Shown piece by piece: positions 57,734-58,068 of a DNA stretch of 58,068 bases (its first letter is position 1; each line of letters begins with the position of its first letter). The stretch lies in the IMG/VR virus record IMGVR_UViG_3300037427_001902, positions 1 through 58,068 of that record; one strand, given 5' to 3'. The notes under the pieces were generated by a model. It ran no database searches, was not told the origin of the DNA, and saw only the letters and a program-made list of their open reading frames with translations. The position numbers and the translations under genes were made by a program. This DNA is from a virus.

Positions 57734-58068
57734 TTTATTCCTATCTCCCCGCATATTTGTTTTATATGCAAATGTGCATCTATCGGCATATTAAAAAATT
57801 CCTTATAATTTATTGCTAAACCTGAATTTTCAGGCCCATATTCTTCTGCATGTTTCCAATCGTTTGGTGCTTTACCATTATTAATACTACACAATACACT
57901 AGGATCTTCTAAAAAATCTTCCATATAAAATTCGTGTATTGCTTTCCAAGGTAAAGTTTTTAAGTGTTCGTAGTGTTCATTTTGTACTTTATATAATTCT
58001 GCTAATCCAATTGGTAATGCTAATGAGTTGAAATGATTTACTTTTTCAAAATCTTTATCTGGATCTTG
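57730..58068 (-). CDS. Hypothetical protein, C-terminal part (cut by window edge)
   Basis: The frame is open to the right edge of the window, so the 112 visible residues are the C-terminal part; the internal ATG at 57924 is not the true start. The sequence is acidic and aromatic (HFNSLALPIGLAELYKVQN, LKTLPWKAIHEFY, EYGPENSGLAINYKEFF) with HLHIKQICGEIGIK at the end. No family recognised. It is followed by coupled small genes and the UDP-sugar dehydrogenase. Confidence 0.78.
   Translation of the reverse strand, partial: QDPDKDFEKVNHFNSLALPIGLAELYKVQNEHYEHLKTLPWKAIHEFYMEDFLEDPSVLCSINNGKAPNDWKHAEEYGPENSGLAINYKEFFNMPIDAHLHIKQICGEIGIK

Noticed and set aside
57730-57924. 64-residue gene starting at 57924
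   Set aside because: The frame stays open to the window end, so it is the C-terminal part of a longer gene.

Overview
The window is a segment of a low-GC, T4-like (myovirus) phage genome of marine type. A family B DNA polymerase of gp43 type, a gp44-type clamp loader ATPase and a DsbA-like dsDNA-binding protein give the T4 relationship. PhoH, paired 2OG-Fe(II) oxygenases, a MoxR ATPase with a VWA partner, a HesB-like protein and very repetitive tail-fibre-like proteins are typical of T4-like phages of marine bacteria (cyanophages, SAR11 phages). The host cannot be fixed from the sequence. I saw no tRNA, rRNA, CRISPR array, insertion sequence or integrase. Most genes lie on the minus strand in tightly packed, often overlapping operons, with plus-strand islands at 3.6-5.8, 15.9-16.6, 35.1-35.9, 37.4-37.9 and 41.1-44.8 kb.

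Layout. 0-3.5 kb: DNA polymerase and DsbA-like protein. 3.6-5.8 kb (+): EF-hand membrane protein and two 2OG oxygenase-like proteins. 5.8-19.3 kb (mostly -): a fibre-like protein, HAD phosphatase, SDR, small conserved phage proteins, calcineurin-type phosphatase, Smr protein, sulfotransferase-like protein, amidinotransferase, VWA/metallopeptidase protein and its MoxR ATPase, and a glycosyltransferase-like protein. 19.4-29.3 kb (-): large virion or fibre proteins. 29.3-35 kb (-): ClpA-type AAA+ unfoldase, DnaJ-like co-chaperone, acyl carrier protein, probable spanin pair. 35-41 kb: PhoH, methyltransferases, small membrane proteins, iron-type alcohol dehydrogenase, clamp loader. 41.1-44.8 kb (+): two more structural proteins. 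45-50 kb (-): GroES-like protein, a DnaE-like fragment, HesB/SufA-like carrier, ClpP and SufE-like protein. 50-58 kb (-): class 3 lipase, a structured non-coding stretch, radical SAM protein, NAD synthetase, cupin, nitroreductase, short UDP-sugar dehydrogenase and a gene cut by the right edge.

Two promoter classes can be read directly. Host-type sigma-70 promoters (TTGAC[A/T], 16-17 bp, TATAAT-like) precede replication, chaperone and metabolic operons. A T4-late-like octamer (GATAAATA and variants) precedes virion, lysis-type and small membrane genes. Several late octamers are followed at once by an RNA stem-loop. Intrinsic terminators, often with a UUCG-like loop, separate several operons.

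The most striking feature is a host-like protein-maintenance and Fe-S set: ClpA with an apparently intact ClpP-docking tripeptide, a catalytically complete ClpP, a DnaJ-like protein, a GroES-like protein, SufE and SufA/HesB. SufE-ClpP-HesB form one translationally coupled operon behind a near-consensus sigma-70 promoter. Together they suggest that the phage remodels host proteolysis and Fe-S supply, which is an inference.
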